DNA of 64,000 bases from Solanum dulcamara (GCF_947179165.1 NC_077247.1:41336935-41400934), one strand, 5' to 3'; shown: positions 34,101 through 46,110, numbered from the stretch's first letter. Made by a program: numbers and translations. The notes: generated from the letters alone by a model not told the origin.

Positions 34101-35531
34101 TATCAGCTTCCCACAGGTTGGCCGACAAACTGAACTAGCAATTTTGGGGTTCTTTCCTTTTCAGTTTTGCATCTTAACTATAAATGTGTATTGTAGTTTG
34201 GAAGTTTTGGTTCATTAGAGCGACATGGTTTTGCAAGAAACAGAGTGTGGTCTTTGGACAATTCTCCTTCTCCTTTACTTCCAGCAAACAGTCAGTCAAC
34301 TGTGGATCTCATCTTGAAATCCACAGAAGAGGATCTGAAGACTTGGCCGCATAGGTGGGGAGAATACATGGTCGTACATTCTATTAGCTGATAGTAATGC
34401 ACTATCCCCAAGTCAACAAATTTATCAAGATCTACAATGGTAACCCTATTCTTGTATGGCAGGTTTGAATTGCGGCTACGTATTTCTCTCAGTGCTGGCA
34501 AGCTGACGTTGATCCCTCGTGTGAGGAATATAGATACCAAGCCATTCTCATTCACGTTCTCTCTGCGTAATTATTTATCTGTTTCTGATATCAGGTTTGC
34601 CTTGTTGGTTCGCTAGTTATTTTTCTGGTAACAAGTTGGAACTTTTAATAGCTATACTATTTTCCCTTTTTAGGGGTCCTTGCAATGAATTCAGACTTAC
34701 ACTTTAATATATCTTGCTCGTTAAATCATGAACTGTTCAAAAAAAAAATATAGCTGAACTTCGCTAGATACGTCACTATCCTTTTCAGATAGGTGATGCA
34801 GTTTGATTTGCAGTGAAGTGCGGGTTGAGGGCTTGGAGACACTTGACTACTTCGATAATTTGCAGCAGGGAGAAAGGTACACAGAGCAGGCAGATGCAAT
34901 CACATTTGATAGTGAGGTAATATTACTATGTTAGGCTTGTTATCCTTATTTCTCAGATGATAGACACCTTGATTTGTATTCAGGACTACTAGGTGCCAGA
35001 GGAGCTTCTCTTAGATCACTTCAGTAAATGCTTGGTGTTTTGAATTTTTTAAATTTCATTCAAAAGAGGAGTTCATTTCTCACTATTATTTTGCTGATCT
35101 AGACCTTTTCATTTTGTTAGACGGATAGGGTATATCTGAGCACACCAACAAAAACTGCCATTATAGACCACGAGAAGAAGAGAACTTATGTCCTTCAGAA
35201 AGAAGGAATGGCAGATGCTGGTATGGTGATTAATACCTTTTTTTCTTTCAATTTTTTGATCCCTTTTTCTCTCTTATCCCCATCGAGTATTTTAAGTGTA
35301 ATATGGATGTGATATGCAGTTGTTTGGAATCCTTGGGACAAAAAGGCCAAGTCTCTCACAGATTTAGGTGATGAAGATTACAAGAAAATGCTGTGTGTGG
35401 ATTCTGCTGCTGTTGAAACTCCCATTATCTTAAAACCCTCTGAGGAGTGGAAGGGGCGGCAAGAGCTCTCTACAGTATCTTCAAGTTATTGCAGTGGACA
35501 ATTGGACCCTAGGAAAGTTCTTTATGGCTAA
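31149..35531 (+). CDS. Putative glucose-6-phosphate 1-epimerase (aldose-1-epimerase family)
   Basis: Interconverts the alpha and beta anomers of glucose 6-phosphate, probably in the cytosol, as inferred from family. Eight exons: 31149-31229, 32752-32826, 34060-34116, 34197-34354, 34463-34594, 34814-34916, 35121-35220, 35320-35531; 305 residues with every join in frame. Family blocks in order: VLFQGGQVVSWKNERREELL (28-47), WKPPKAIRGGIPISFPQFG (55-73), SLERHGFARNRVWSL (77-91, with the conserved His81), VRVEGLETLDYFD, and VVWNPWDKKAKSL (236-248). The length is normal for the plant 'apospory-associated protein C'-like members. No signal or transit peptide is visible. Alternative MISIEEQ... upstream is in the leader and out of keeping with the family N-terminus. 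Intron 1 contains a hAT MITE. Confidence 0.92.
31658..31835. mobile_element. GGGCGGAGCCACC hAT MITE, copy 3, in intron 1 of the epimerase gene
   Basis: 178 bp, beginning CAGGGCGGAGCC and ending GGGTCCGCCACTG, which are inverted copies. The flanks GCTGAAGC (31650-31657) and GCTGAAAC (31836-31843) differ at one base, the 8-bp target duplication expected of hAT transposition. This is the best-preserved of three copies in the window. Confidence 0.85.
32827..34059 (+). other. Second intron of the epimerase gene
   Basis: 1.23 kb between LLFRSSK and TLWKPPK. A minus-strand frame at 33287-33472 (MLLIALHNAGEASQL...) is open for 61 codons but resembles nothing I know. No repeat was recognised. Confidence 0.5.
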
Positions 35532-36070
35532 TCTCATCCACGGTCTGATTGATATCTATGAGTTTATTTTTGTATACTATATGCGCCTTTTGCTGTTCTG
35601 CAAACACATATTCATGCTCAGTTTTTCAGTTCCTGAAGGGTTAAATTTAACTAACATTACTGGATCTATTATATGAGATTATGACCACATAATTGCAGTT
35701 GCAGATTGCTCGCAGAATTTCCTCTGCTTCTTTTTTCATACTGTGAGATATCTTATATGATTTTTTCATAGCATAAACTTTCCTGAGTCAGGAAAGCCTT
35801 TTTGGTGTTGCAATAGTTCAATGAATGACTAATTTGAATAGCAGAAATAATATCATCTAGATAATAAGCATATAATGCTAGAGTTGAGAGAGAGATACCA
35901 TGGTTTGGGGTGGGGGTGCTGGGTTGAAGCTTGCATAATAGAAGTTGTGCACTGTCTGCTCTATGAAAACTCAACCATGGTCATTCTTTTATAGAGCAAT
36001 TATTCATCAGTTCAAATTCACCAGCTTATTCTTTAACAACCTAGACTAGAAAATGCTAGAAACCCACTAC
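35532..36070. other. Convergent 3' regions of the epimerase and CHI-fold genes
   Basis: Both genes end toward this interval (stops at 35531 and 36071). It holds their 3' UTRs; no other gene is seen. A GGGGTGGGGGTGCTGGG tract lies at 35907-35923. Confidence 0.5.
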
Positions 36071-37152
36071 TTAGAACAGAGAGAGCATGGATGCCCCGAA
36101 CTTCTCCTTGGCTTCTTTGTCAAATGGATCATCACCTAAATACATGTAGATGAAAGCCCTGCAGAGTAGTTCACTTTCCACCTTGCTCACAATCTCACCC
36201 TTTACTGCATTTAGTTAAAGTTGAGGTTTAGTCAAGTTTGGCATTCAAATTGATGGCATGAAATTGTTAAGAACTACGTTTACCTTTGGTCTGAAGAACA
36301 TATCCTGGAAGCCTTGAAATCTCAATTACAGAACCAGAAGTAAGCTTTATGTCATCAGATGCTTCGCCCATGATCCTAATATAACAAAAGGATATTAGAG
36401 TTTAAGCATTCAAGTTATGGCTGAATAGCAATTTAAATTAGTCATAGTACTTCTTTGTGAGCTCTTCGTTCTTCCCACCAGTGAGCTTCTTGATGGCAGC
36501 TCCGAGGCCCTCATCAAAGTTCTTTCTTACCATGCTCATGGTTAGGTTAGAGAAAACAATTACCAACCGCATCATCATTCCCAAATCACTATCAATCACC
36601 ATTTGGTACATTTCCTTTGTTGGTTTTGATGGTGCTTTCCCAATCTTGGACTGCATAAGGTCTTTCAGTTTCTCGTTGTCTGCATATATTCCTGCAGCCA
36701 AATAATCAGGAGTGGTTAATTTGCAAAAGACCAGTTTTTGTAGCTATCCCCTATTAGAAAGAGATTGAATTAGATTAGAACATAAATCAAGAAGATATAT
36801 TTGATGGTGTATTACCAAAACCATAGATTTTAATGCCCATGCCAAGCATGCTTTTCTTCCTTACACCTACAGCTTTCAACTGCTTTCCATCTTCAAGCTT
36901 GACAGCAAAAGAGACTCCAGTTTTAGGTTCAACTTCAACTGGAATTTCCTCCTCTTTGAAAGCTGCACAATTGGGTTCTTTCTCCGGATCACTTTTGGCT
37001 TCATTAGGCTTCTCTTGTGTTGTTTCTGTAGTCTTTGGTTCATCTTCAAACGTCTTCTCCTTCGCCATTGTTGACTTCAAAGCAAGACCACTCTTGGGAT
37101 CGATTTCAACTGCATCAATCTTGGCAGTGACATCTTCCATGGTGGTCGGCAT
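36071..37152 (-). CDS. Chalcone-isomerase-fold protein, non-plastid form
   Basis: Four exons: 36816-37152, 36451-36691, 36284-36375, 36071-36204; 267 residues in frame. The first ~70 residues are acidic and Lys/Glu-rich (KTTETTQEKPNEAKSDPEKE) and probably disordered. The CHI-like domain begins around residue 72: EVEPKTGVSFAVKLEDGKQL, VGVRKKSMLGMGIKIYGFGI, IDSDLGMMMRLVIVFSNLTM, SVIEISRLPGYVLQTKVKGE, and LLCRAFIYMYLGDDPFDKEA. I do not see the residues of a bona fide chalcone isomerase active site well enough to claim enzyme activity. Fatty-acid binding, as in the FAP branch, is the alternative, but no transit peptide is visible. The start at 37152 (MPTTMEDV) is chosen because the upstream in-frame ATG at 37314 lies before the TATA box. 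Confidence 0.8.
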
Positions 37153-37245
37153 TTTTACACTGATGATGATTATAGGCCAAGAGGAAGATAGATATGAATT
37201 ATGTTTCTGTTTTGCTGTGGTTTGAAGATTCAAGGTGAAATGAGG

Positions 37246-37253
37246 TTTATATA
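37246..37253 (-). promoter_or_regulatory. TATA box of the CHI-fold gene
   Basis: On the minus strand this reads TATATAAA, about 94-101 bp upstream of the start codon at 37152. That predicts transcription starting near 37220 and a leader of about 65 bases. It is followed by C-rich sequence. The position supports MPTTMED as the start. Confidence 0.65.
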
Positions 37254-37319
37254 GGGAGAAATTTGCCAGAGGTCTACTGTAATTCATTGATGTCTCATGC
37301 AAGTGGAGTCTCATTTTGC

Positions 37320-38489
37320 ACAGAGAAGGGATGCCTCTCTTCGTCCTTCCTCGGTATGAGCACTGAGATAAAGAGAGGTAAATGGTACTCTCCGGGTTCA
37401 GTTTGATTAATTACGAAATTTAAACTAAATACGTCTTTAATGTACAAAATACCCTTTGAATATTGCCGTGAATTAGAGAGTTATCAAATATAGGATAAAA
37501 CATTCATTTTAAAACAATGTAAAAAGAGAACACACTTAAATCGAAAGCTAAGTACATATTATTATGGAACCCTATTATTATCTAATCCCTTCGTCTCAAA
37601 TTATCTGTTGTGATTTCTAAAAATAATTAATTATTTGTCATTTTAGAAGTTTAAGATAAAATTAATTGTATTTTTTTTCATTCTATCCTTAATAATAATT
37701 GTTCTTGATTACAAACACTTCAATAGTATAATGTATAGTTATTTATGAAGCAAGATTATATCCTAAAATATAAATTAAGATAAAATAACCAAAATCTCCT
37801 TCTAATTAATATTTTATTAAAAGGCGTGTATGTAAAAAAAAAAAGAAGATAATTTGAGATAGAGGGTGTACGATAGCTCATTAGTGTGGTTTTATCTCCT
37901 TGCATTAGTTGCATATTTTTACGCTGTGGGGAACACATTTCAAGGACCTTGGCTTTCATAAATGTATGATCTCTTTTCGATGTGATATGTTCATTTCAAA
38001 CAATTTCAAGGTGATGGATAAATGCTGACGGAATATGATTAAAAAAATATTGTAAATTTAAGTTCTATACATGCACTGGTCCATAAGTTTTCATCGTGTC
38101 CAAATGCTAAATTGATACAAGTGCTGCTACACCAAATTCTTCGTTTTGGGACTTTTTGCTCCGATACGTGGAATCAAATACTAGTTAAAATGTCATCAAA
38201 TTATATGATGTAGTGGATAAAGTTATTTTTTCTTTAATCAGAAATTTTGAGTTTGAGTCTTTGGTATAAAATTTTTTTTTGGTAGGGAACGCTTACCCCT
38301 AAATGAGATTTTACGTTGTGCGAATTCGAATTAGTTGGGCTTCAATGCAGATATCGAACATCGAATGAAAAATAAAAAACACACTAGTTAAAATGACTGT
38401 AACTCGATAGAAAATGAAGGTAAATTACTTGATTATCTCCTTTGGTTTGGTGAAAGTAGTACATTTACCCATCTCTTGATATTTTTCGT
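37320..38489. other. Intergenic DNA with a TCCCTTCGTCTCAAATTATCTG MITE
   Basis: 37585-37866 has inverted ends: CCCTTCGTCTCAAATTATCT on the left and AGATAATTTGAGATAGAGGG on the right, with AT-rich sequence between, a MITE of about 280 bp. The remaining sequence is unassigned. Confidence 0.55.
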
Positions 38490-38985
38490 TTATTGAGAAT
38501 CATTTCGATTAATTTTTTTGAAGTAAAATTAAATTAGATCAATTGAATATTTTATTATTTAAATTAAATATTCAAAAACTATATGTAAAATATTATAAAT
38601 TGGCGATTCTTCTCATATATGATGGGAAAAAATACATTTTGTCCAAAACAGATCCATAAATTAAAAAAAAATAGAACATTTAGAGAACTTGTCTACCATT
38701 ACCATAATTGATGCTTCTTCATCCACCTTCGGAAACACAAAAATAATGAAGTCCATCGAAACATACATCCATGGCCTTTCAAGAATGGGAAGAGGGTGCA
38801 ACAAACCTGCTTCCTTTTTGCGTTTTATGTCTTGTCCCTTTGGCATACATAACAAGTCCTCACATAAGCTTTGATATCAGCTATTATCTTTGGCCAAAAA
38901 TACACACGACATAGTTGGGCTTCATAATTCATACAATTTTGAATTTGGAGAAACAAAAAATGTCACATAAATTGAGATAGATGAG
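38490..38985. mobile_element. MITE relic interrupted by a Ty3/gypsy fragment
   Basis: TATTATAAATTGGCGATTCTT (38590) and ATGTCACATAAATTGAGATAG (38960) match interior and end parts of the MITE at 9509-9759. Between them is a gypsy integrase fragment, so the retrotransposon appears to have landed in the MITE or the two were joined by deletion. Borders are approximate. Confidence 0.45.
38655..38915 (-). pseudogene. Ty3/gypsy integrase fragment, frameshifted
   Basis: Reading leftward, the first frame gives VYFWPKIIADIKAYVRTCYV then CQRDKT, the second half of the integrase HHCC zinc finger, and then a stop. A shifted frame continues with KKEAGLLHPLPILERPWMYV and MDFIIFVFPKVDEEASIMVM, the start of the catalytic core (first Asp in VSMDF). 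No flanking LTRs or other pol domains are present. Confidence 0.8.
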
Positions 38986-39817
38986 TAAAAGACTTAGTTT
39001 TGAATATTCAAATTACTTTTATATATATGTTTGACCAAAATTTGTTATTATTAAATGCATTTAGTAATGAAGATACCTCTTTCTTTCTGCATTTTGCTTA
39101 TTTATAAATATTTGAATATTATTACCTTTTCTAAAAAAAATATCTTCTGATTTTGTAATTATTAATTATTCTCATAAGCACAACAGAACATTCACAATTA
39201 GATTGGCAGCTATTAAATTTCATACTTAATCTGAGTCTCAAATAGCACTACTTAATTATGTTTTATCATATTTGTTCCGTGTCTGATATAAATACCCTTT
39301 GATTTAAAAAATCTAATTTTAAATAGCTAAATTAAAAAAGAAAAAGAAATTATTAGTCTAAGCAAGTCTCTAACAGGGTAGCAGTAACAAAAAAAAACAG
39401 AAAGATAATACGAAAGATGGTCAAAATATAAACAAATTTACATTTTTTTGGAAATCATATAAAAAATTACAGTATAATTCAGAAATTTTAATTAAAAGTT
39501 TCAATAGTATATGAAAAGATTTTCAACAAGTACTTCACTATGTTCATATAATCATCGCTTCATTTTTGTTGCATGTCCAACATATATATTTGATAATTCT
39601 ACGTATACAATTTTCAATTATTTGAGTTATTGAATTTTTTAAATTTTAAGCTTTAATGCGATGTTTCTACTAGCTATCAAGCCACTTTTGAAAATTTTAA
39701 TTACCTGAATTTATTTTTATAGCAAACATGATACGATAACTTATTAAAAGATAATTACTACTATATCAAAGAAATTTAAATTTGAAAAATATTTAGTTAC
39801 TACTATACAAATATGCT
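38986..39817. other. AT-rich intergenic DNA, nothing identified
   Basis: No gene, RNA gene, or paired repeat was recognised. Confidence 0.4.
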
Positions 39818-39833
39818 TATATAATCAAACATA

Positions 39834-41477
39834 CAACAACAACAACAACAACAAACCCAATATAGTCCCATAATGTGGGGTCTGGGGAGGGTAGAGTGTA
39901 CGTAGACCTAACCCCACCTTGAAAGGTAGAGCGGCTATTTCCGAAAGACCCTCGGCTTTAAGAGAGGACAAGATAAAAGGTCAGATAGGGGCAAACATAT
40001 AGAAAACAAGATGAAAGCAGGAATAGCAAAAGGGAAAGTCGTGGTAGAGTGGTACGGGAAGAAGGAGGCATAACTACAATAAATAAATAAATAAGATAAG
40101 ATAAGATAAGATAGATAAGACAGTCAAAGTACAACGGCGCCACAACTATAAACAACAATATAATGCAGAAATCAAAAGGCAATAAACAATGAGCAGAACT
40201 ACAACTACTATGGTGCAAAAGATGAATCACTTAGCCTTTAATCCTAATCTGAGTCCTCCACAAAGGAAATTATAGTGCGCTAATGCGCCTACTAATAGGG
40301 TAGGATAACGCGACTATGTACTAGCCTTCTACCCGAATGCGGGTCCTCCACACACTCCTATCTAAGGTCATGTCCTCGGTAAGCTGTAACTGCGCCATGT
40401 CTTGTCTAATCACATCTCTTCAATATTTCTTCGGCCTACCCCTACCTCTTCTGAAGCCATCCATGGCCAACCTCTCACACCTCCTCACTGGGGCATCTGT
40501 GTCTCTCCTCTTCACATGCCCAAACCACCTAAGTCGCATTTCCCGCATCTTGTCTTCCACTGAGGCTACTCCTACCTTATCCCGAATAGCCTCGTTTCTA
40601 ATCCTGTCGCTCCTGGTATGCCCACACATCCATCTCAACATTCTCATCTCGGCTACTTTCATCTTTTGGACGTGAGAGACCTTAATTGGCCAACACTCTG
40701 CCCCATATAACATAGCTGGTCTAACAACCACTTTGTAGAACTTGCCCTTAAGTTGTGGTGGCACCTTCTTGTCACAGAGCACCCCGGAAGCGAGCCTCCA
40801 TTTCATCCCCCCTGCCCCAATACGATGTGTGACATCGTCGTCAATCTCCCCGCTGCCTTGCATGATAGACCCCAGGTACTTGAAACTACCTTTCTTTTGG
40901 ATGGCCTGGTCACCAAGCATAACTTCCGCGCCAACCTCATGGGGTGTCTCACTGAACTTGCACTCTAAGTACTCTGTCTTGGTCCTACTCAGCTTAAACC
41001 CTTTAGACTCCAAGGTGTGTCTCCAATCCTCCAGCTTAGCGTTAACTCCGCTACGAGTCTCATCGATCAGGACTATATCGTCCGCAAAAAGCATACACCA
41101 TGGCACCTCACCTTGAATTTGTCGCGTCAATACATCCATCACCAAGGCAAATAAAAACGGACTAAGGGCTGATCCTTGATGTAACCCCATCACAACTGGG
41201 AAGTGCTCTGAGTCTCCTCCTACTGTCCTTACCCTGGTTTTGGCGCCCTCATACATATCCTTGATCACTCTAATGTACGCCGCCGGTACACCTTTAGCCT
41301 CCAAACATCTCCATAGTATTTCTCGTGGAACTTTATCGTAAGCCTTTTCTAGATCAATGAATACCATATGCAAGTCTCTCTTTCTCTCCCTACACTGCTC
41401 CACCAGTCTCCTCATAAGATGGATAGCTTCAGTAGTTGAGCGTCCCGGCATAAATCCAAACTGGTTCTCTGAAATAG
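39834..41477 (-). mobile_element. 5'-truncated RTE-type LINE with exact target duplication
   Basis: Flanked by TATATAATCAAACATA at 39818-39833 and again at 41478-41493, an exact 16-bp duplication. Reading leftward, the element starts inside the reverse transcriptase domain, runs through its C-terminus, then a 3' UTR with ATAAG microsatellite, and ends in a TTG-repeat tail (39834-39852 on the plus strand reads CAACAACAACAAC...). The exact duplication and long open frame indicate a fairly recent insertion. It lies between the CHI-fold gene and the uridine kinase gene. Confidence 0.93.
40420..41476 (-). pseudogene. LINE reverse transcriptase C-terminal half (truncated)
   Basis: The frame is open from the truncation point: [20 protein letters not shown] continues through [34 protein letters not shown], and FADD (catalytic Asp pair), then the maturase-like thumb ([16 protein letters not shown]) and GRGRPKKY. 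It stops where the family usually reads KKYW; after this stop the same frame continues DVIRQDMAQLQLTEDM and VWRTRIRVEG. So there is one premature stop and loss of the N-terminal half (endonuclease and fingers). It is not mobile by itself. Confidence 0.85.
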
Positions 41478-41848
41478 TATATAATCAAACATAATGCTTG
41501 GAATACACGTAATATACTGTGACAACATCAAAGTGCAAACATTATAAACACACAACACACATTTTCCATATGAAGTGCAACAATAATATTACGAAAAATG
41601 TGACAAAAGTTCAATTACAACTCTATGGTTATTGCCTCTCCTATCATTAAATCTCACGATTCTTTTACTGTGTCTTTCATCCCCTTGAAAGCGCGAATTG
41701 ATCTTTATGGCTAAGATAATGTTTTCCGGGAAAATGTTACAAAAGTAATCTATGGATTGTTCAAGTTTAACCCATAGTAAACTAGAGTATGAGCACTAGA
41801 ATTCCATCCCAGATAAAAAAGGGACAGAGTATGTCTACATGGTTGATG

Positions 41849-44800
41849 CTAGGAAGGAGTAAGTCGACTAGCAGTACCAAAATAACGATCTCCGAATTCT
41901 CCCATACCAGGAATCACATGTAGGTCCTTGTTAAGGGTTGTGTCAATCTCTGATGTTACAATCTTCAATCTTGGATATTTTTTGCATACAGTATGTAGTC
42001 CCTCAGGAGCCTGCATCCAAATATTAGTCGTTTTGGTTAACTCAATTTGTTTCACTTACAAAATAACGAGTCAGGAATTGAGTTTTGATTTACACAATAT
42101 TGTGAGTTAAAGTATGATTTATTACTCACCGATATAAGGTTTAAGAAAACGATGTTAGACTCTGGTACACCTTTACTAAGCAGCACAGAAATAGCTTTCA
42201 CCGCAGAATTCCCTAGAAAGTAATTCATTGGTTAATAAGTGGACAAAGTTATTCAGGAATTTGTTGATTGATAGAAAGCAAAGCATTTCCAACCTGAAGC
42301 AAGAACTGGATCAAGCAGCAATACATGCCGACTTGCAATATCTGATGGTAGCTTCTCGTAGATCAACTGTAATGTTACGTTGCTCAGATCAGTAAGAAGA
42401 AACTGCATTTTTTCTTCTTAATGTTCTGCTAGTATTAAATTCTCTGTTATTGGAGATTTTTATAAGTTTTAGCTAGAGAAATTTTGTAATGTATGGATTA
42501 GAAACAACTCGTTATGTGTTTTATTGAGTGCCAGAATTCATATCAGTCGAACTATTTTTGCTCATCATATTTTTAGCAAAAGCAATTCTAACATAAAGAA
42601 AAGAGACTGGTAATTGGTATGACTAACCTGTCTGCCACTTTTACCCTCTCCGTGGATTAGAATTTTTCCGATTTTGATTCCCTTGCAGCAAGCCCTCAAT
42701 GCATTTTCCATGCTTTCTCCACTGCAGCGCAAACCATGTCAACTTCCAATTTGTTTATTACTACTTATAATCTAAAAGGCATTGGAATGACAGGCTATTC
42801 TCGATAACTATAGTCCAATACCAAACAGAAACTGTCTGGAATATATATGCTGTAAATGCTGCCCATTCTATAATAGAGTAGGAAATAACTACGTACCTTC
42901 TAATGATCGAGACTCCACACAAACGTTTACAGAAAACGACTCCACTATAAACAGATCCTGCAAAAGAGGAAAACACAATTCTTTCACCGAGTTCCTGTTT
43001 ATAGATTTTGAATACATCAGGCTAAGTTCCTACATAAAGTAAACTATTTATAGCAAGATTAATTTTAGTCATTTTTTGTGCCTATTTTAAAGCAAATGAG
43101 AATAGGAGAGTTACCTGTAGGAGTGATTATCTGCTTCTCAGTAAAGGGAAGGTGACCAAGACCATGCTCCACAACCTCAAAAATGAGTAAGAAAAAAAAA
43201 ACATATTTCACAACATGCTCAGAAGATAATTCATTGACATAAGATAGAAATAATCATACCAAGCGAATAAGGCGATCTGCATAAAAAACAAAGTCATGCT
43301 TGGTTGTTTTTGCATTTCGCACAAGTGTATGCATCCCACGTATCTAGAAAATGGACAAGAGTTATGGGACTGTTCCACCTTGGTCTTCAAGAATGTTGAA
43401 GCACAGATCAAGATACTTTAGCAAATTCAAAAAAATGTACAGTACTTGAATTGGAGTGCGATCAAGAAGACAACCTGAAGAGAGACGTACCTGAAATGTA
43501 GAATGTATAACGAATACATTAGAGTATATTTTGCAAAGATCATGTTGTCCAAGCTTTGTACGAATGTGTTGAACTATCAAATCGATTGCAACATCATTAT
43601 CTGCTCCTCGAGGAATTATTACATCAGCATATTTCTTTGTTGGACGAATGAAGTCCTCAAAACCAGGTTTAACGTGTTTGGCATACTGCATGTCATATAA
43701 GCATAATTAGCTTGTCTAATTTAAATTTCAAAATGAATCAAGTAATACAGAACCCAAAGTATGTGAATCATATAAAACTTCACAACTACCTGATATCAAA
43801 TTAGCATCATAGCTATGAGTAGCGAAAGGTTATTCAAATTCTTGTCTTACATATACCTACGCGATATATGTTCTGTCACGTACATTGAATTATTTAACTA
43901 GGTGAAAATTCCTATTGGCATCAATTCTGGTAACATAAGGTAAACTATAGGACCGTATAGCAGATTACCCGTGTAAATAGCGGTCCAAAAGGACCTCCTA
44001 ACACAACTTTCCTTTACCTCTTATTAGTGCATGAGGTATTAACTACAGAAGCATGTCTGTCATTTGTATAAAAAATACTATGTACATTGTTTACTCGTGG
44101 ATTTAACTTATATACATTGACAACATAAAGAACTATTTACACTATTGAGTCTATCTTAACCTGTCACAGATAACCTGACTTGTCTTATGTACAAAAGAAC
44201 TGCTAACTTGGTGACCTGCCACACTCAGGACCAACAGAAAATCCAAAACTGTTAAGTGCAAAAGAACTGCTAACCTGATCTAGCACATTCAGGATGTTTC
44301 TGTTCCTCTCAACAGTATCCCGTCGTATCCTCCTGGCCAGACGCACGTCAGAGTCTGCATTTATGAACACACTAACATTTTACGGAGCAATATGCAAATA
44401 TGTCCTTAAAGGCTTCAAAGTAGAGAATTCAGTTGCAATTTCAAAAGTAATGTACATTGTACTCAAGTAAATTATCTGATAATAATTGTTATCGCCAAGA
44501 TCAGGATGTAGGCTCGCAAGCTTATAATTTCTCCCTGTGTTAATTCTCTACCTTGGATGAAAAAATTCAGAGGAGGAAACTATTGACAAAATTTAGTGTA
44601 GGTTTCTCATCTCTTGTCTGACTTTAAACGTGACTTCGGAATGAGGAAGGGATGTTAAGGTCAGTTAGAGAAGAACCTGAATCAACAAAGATTTTCATGT
44701 TCATGAGATCACGTATACGAGTATCATGCAGAATAAGAATTCCATCTAAAATGATGACATCTGAGGGATTGACCTGCATTTGATTAGAAAAAAATGTATT

Positions 44801-45862
44801 AGAGAATCATCTGCATTTGAAGTTTGAAACTTCAAAATGAAAGTTGTGAAGGCATAATACGAAAAACAATGTAACGTCAACTTAAATCCGTGGCCAGGGA
44901 AGATGAATATATTACCACACGAGCTGGTTCGATGCTCCTATGGCACTTGAAATCATAATTAGGAATGTGAATTGCTTGTCCATGTTTTAATTTTTCCATA
45001 CACGAAAGCAGAAGCTCTGTATTAAAGGCATCTGAAAAGAATGCATGATTAAACAAACAAACTTTCAATAGAAAACCTATTCAAGAAATATTTACTATTG
45101 AGTTTGAAACTTCAACATTTAGTCCCTACCAGGATGATCAAAGTTGTGTTCGTGAACTTTCTCTAACTGCTCTGCAGTTAATGGATGATAAAATGCTTCC
45201 TGAAAGTTAAAATTAGGTTGATCAAGTCTTAGAAGATGAAAAGTTATATATTAAAAGGACATTAAGACTCGATTCTCATATTACAAAGTGAAAGCGCATA
45301 GCCGGTAGAAAAGTTAGCAGGATATTACTTGATTGATTACTACAACTCGTTGATTCTGAAGCTGCGAAATAATCATATTGCAAACAGTTGTCTTTCCAGA
45401 TGCAGTCCCTCCAGCTACACCTTCACAATTTCAATAGTTCCTTAACGATTAAAAAGTGCACAGATAGATATGAAATACCAATTGGACAAAAAAGATTCGC
45501 AGGCATACAACGGCCAATATCATCTATCTCTTAGACATTCGATACCAATCAATCAACTACTCATCAATCCCAAACTAGTTGAGCTCAGCTATACGAATTC
45601 TTTATAACCTGTCCACTCTATTTGAGCTATTAACATTAGCTTTTTTCACATTTAATTGCATACTAAAATGTGTAACAAATATTAGTTCTGAACCAATATT
45701 TCTAAAAGTGTGACGGATTCAATGATAAGAACCTTAAAGGTTGAATTCATCACGCGAGGATAGAGCCTTACCAATAACAAAAGGTACTTTCAACACGATT
45801 TGTGCAGCGTCTGTGGAAGCATTTGATTGGCTATTCAAAGTAGAAGCCATTTGAGAATCCAT
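41849..45862 (-). CDS. Bifunctional uridine kinase/uracil phosphoribosyltransferase-like (UKL)
   Basis: Pyrimidine salvage enzyme: an N-terminal uridine/cytidine kinase domain fused to a C-terminal UPRTase domain. Fourteen exons, all in frame, total 452 residues: 45772-45862, 45329-45420, 45130-45199, 44916-45031, 44677-44773, 44275-44354, 43491-43685, 43260-43343, 43115-43175, 42897-42957, 42628-42721, 42294-42366, 42130-42212, 41849-42010. Kinase motifs: P-loop [12 protein letters not shown] (31-42), [22 protein letters not shown], and [11 protein letters not shown]. UPRTase motifs: a PRPP-loop DPVLASGNSA (366-375) and the uracil-binding [12 protein letters not shown] (434-445). Plant relatives are reported to have mostly kinase activity; whether the UPRT half is active cannot be told here. 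No transit peptide is obvious. Confidence 0.94.
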
Positions 45863-46110
45863 CGATCGAGCTATCCTACAAAATCAACGTACGTGATTGA
45901 TCTCTTAGGCTGAATCTTAAAAAAAAAAATCGTTAAATATTTTTTTTTGTATGATAGTCTTCCTAGATAAACAATGAGAAATTTTTGGATGAAAATTTAC
46001 CTCTTAGAGATTGATGAAATTATTTTTTCATTTGAACTTGCTCCGTGGAGTGCCCATGGTAAAAAGAAGAGTGAGAACACTGTTTGGGTGATTTTATTGT
46101 TAATTTGTTG
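45863..46110 (-). promoter_or_regulatory. 5' UTR with leader intron and upstream ORF of the UKL gene
   Basis: A donor (CTCTAAGAG|GTAAATTTT, at 46001/46000) and an acceptor (GATTTTGTAG|GATAGC, at 45876/45875) define a probable 125-bp leader intron. Upstream of it, 46028-46057 on the minus strand is a nine-codon ORF (MGTPRSKFK) with a strong start context (ACCATGGG). If transcription starts upstream of 46060, this uORF would precede the main start. It is inferred from consensus signals only. Confidence 0.55.

Noticed and set aside
37153..37314. 54-residue N-terminal extension of the CHI-fold protein
   Set aside because: It lies across and upstream of the TATA box at 37246-37253, so it is leader and promoter sequence.
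41849..45862. Possible bacterial transfer for the UPRTase domain
   Set aside because: Fourteen introns and the kinase-UPRT fusion are normal for plant UKL genes; nothing suggests recent transfer.
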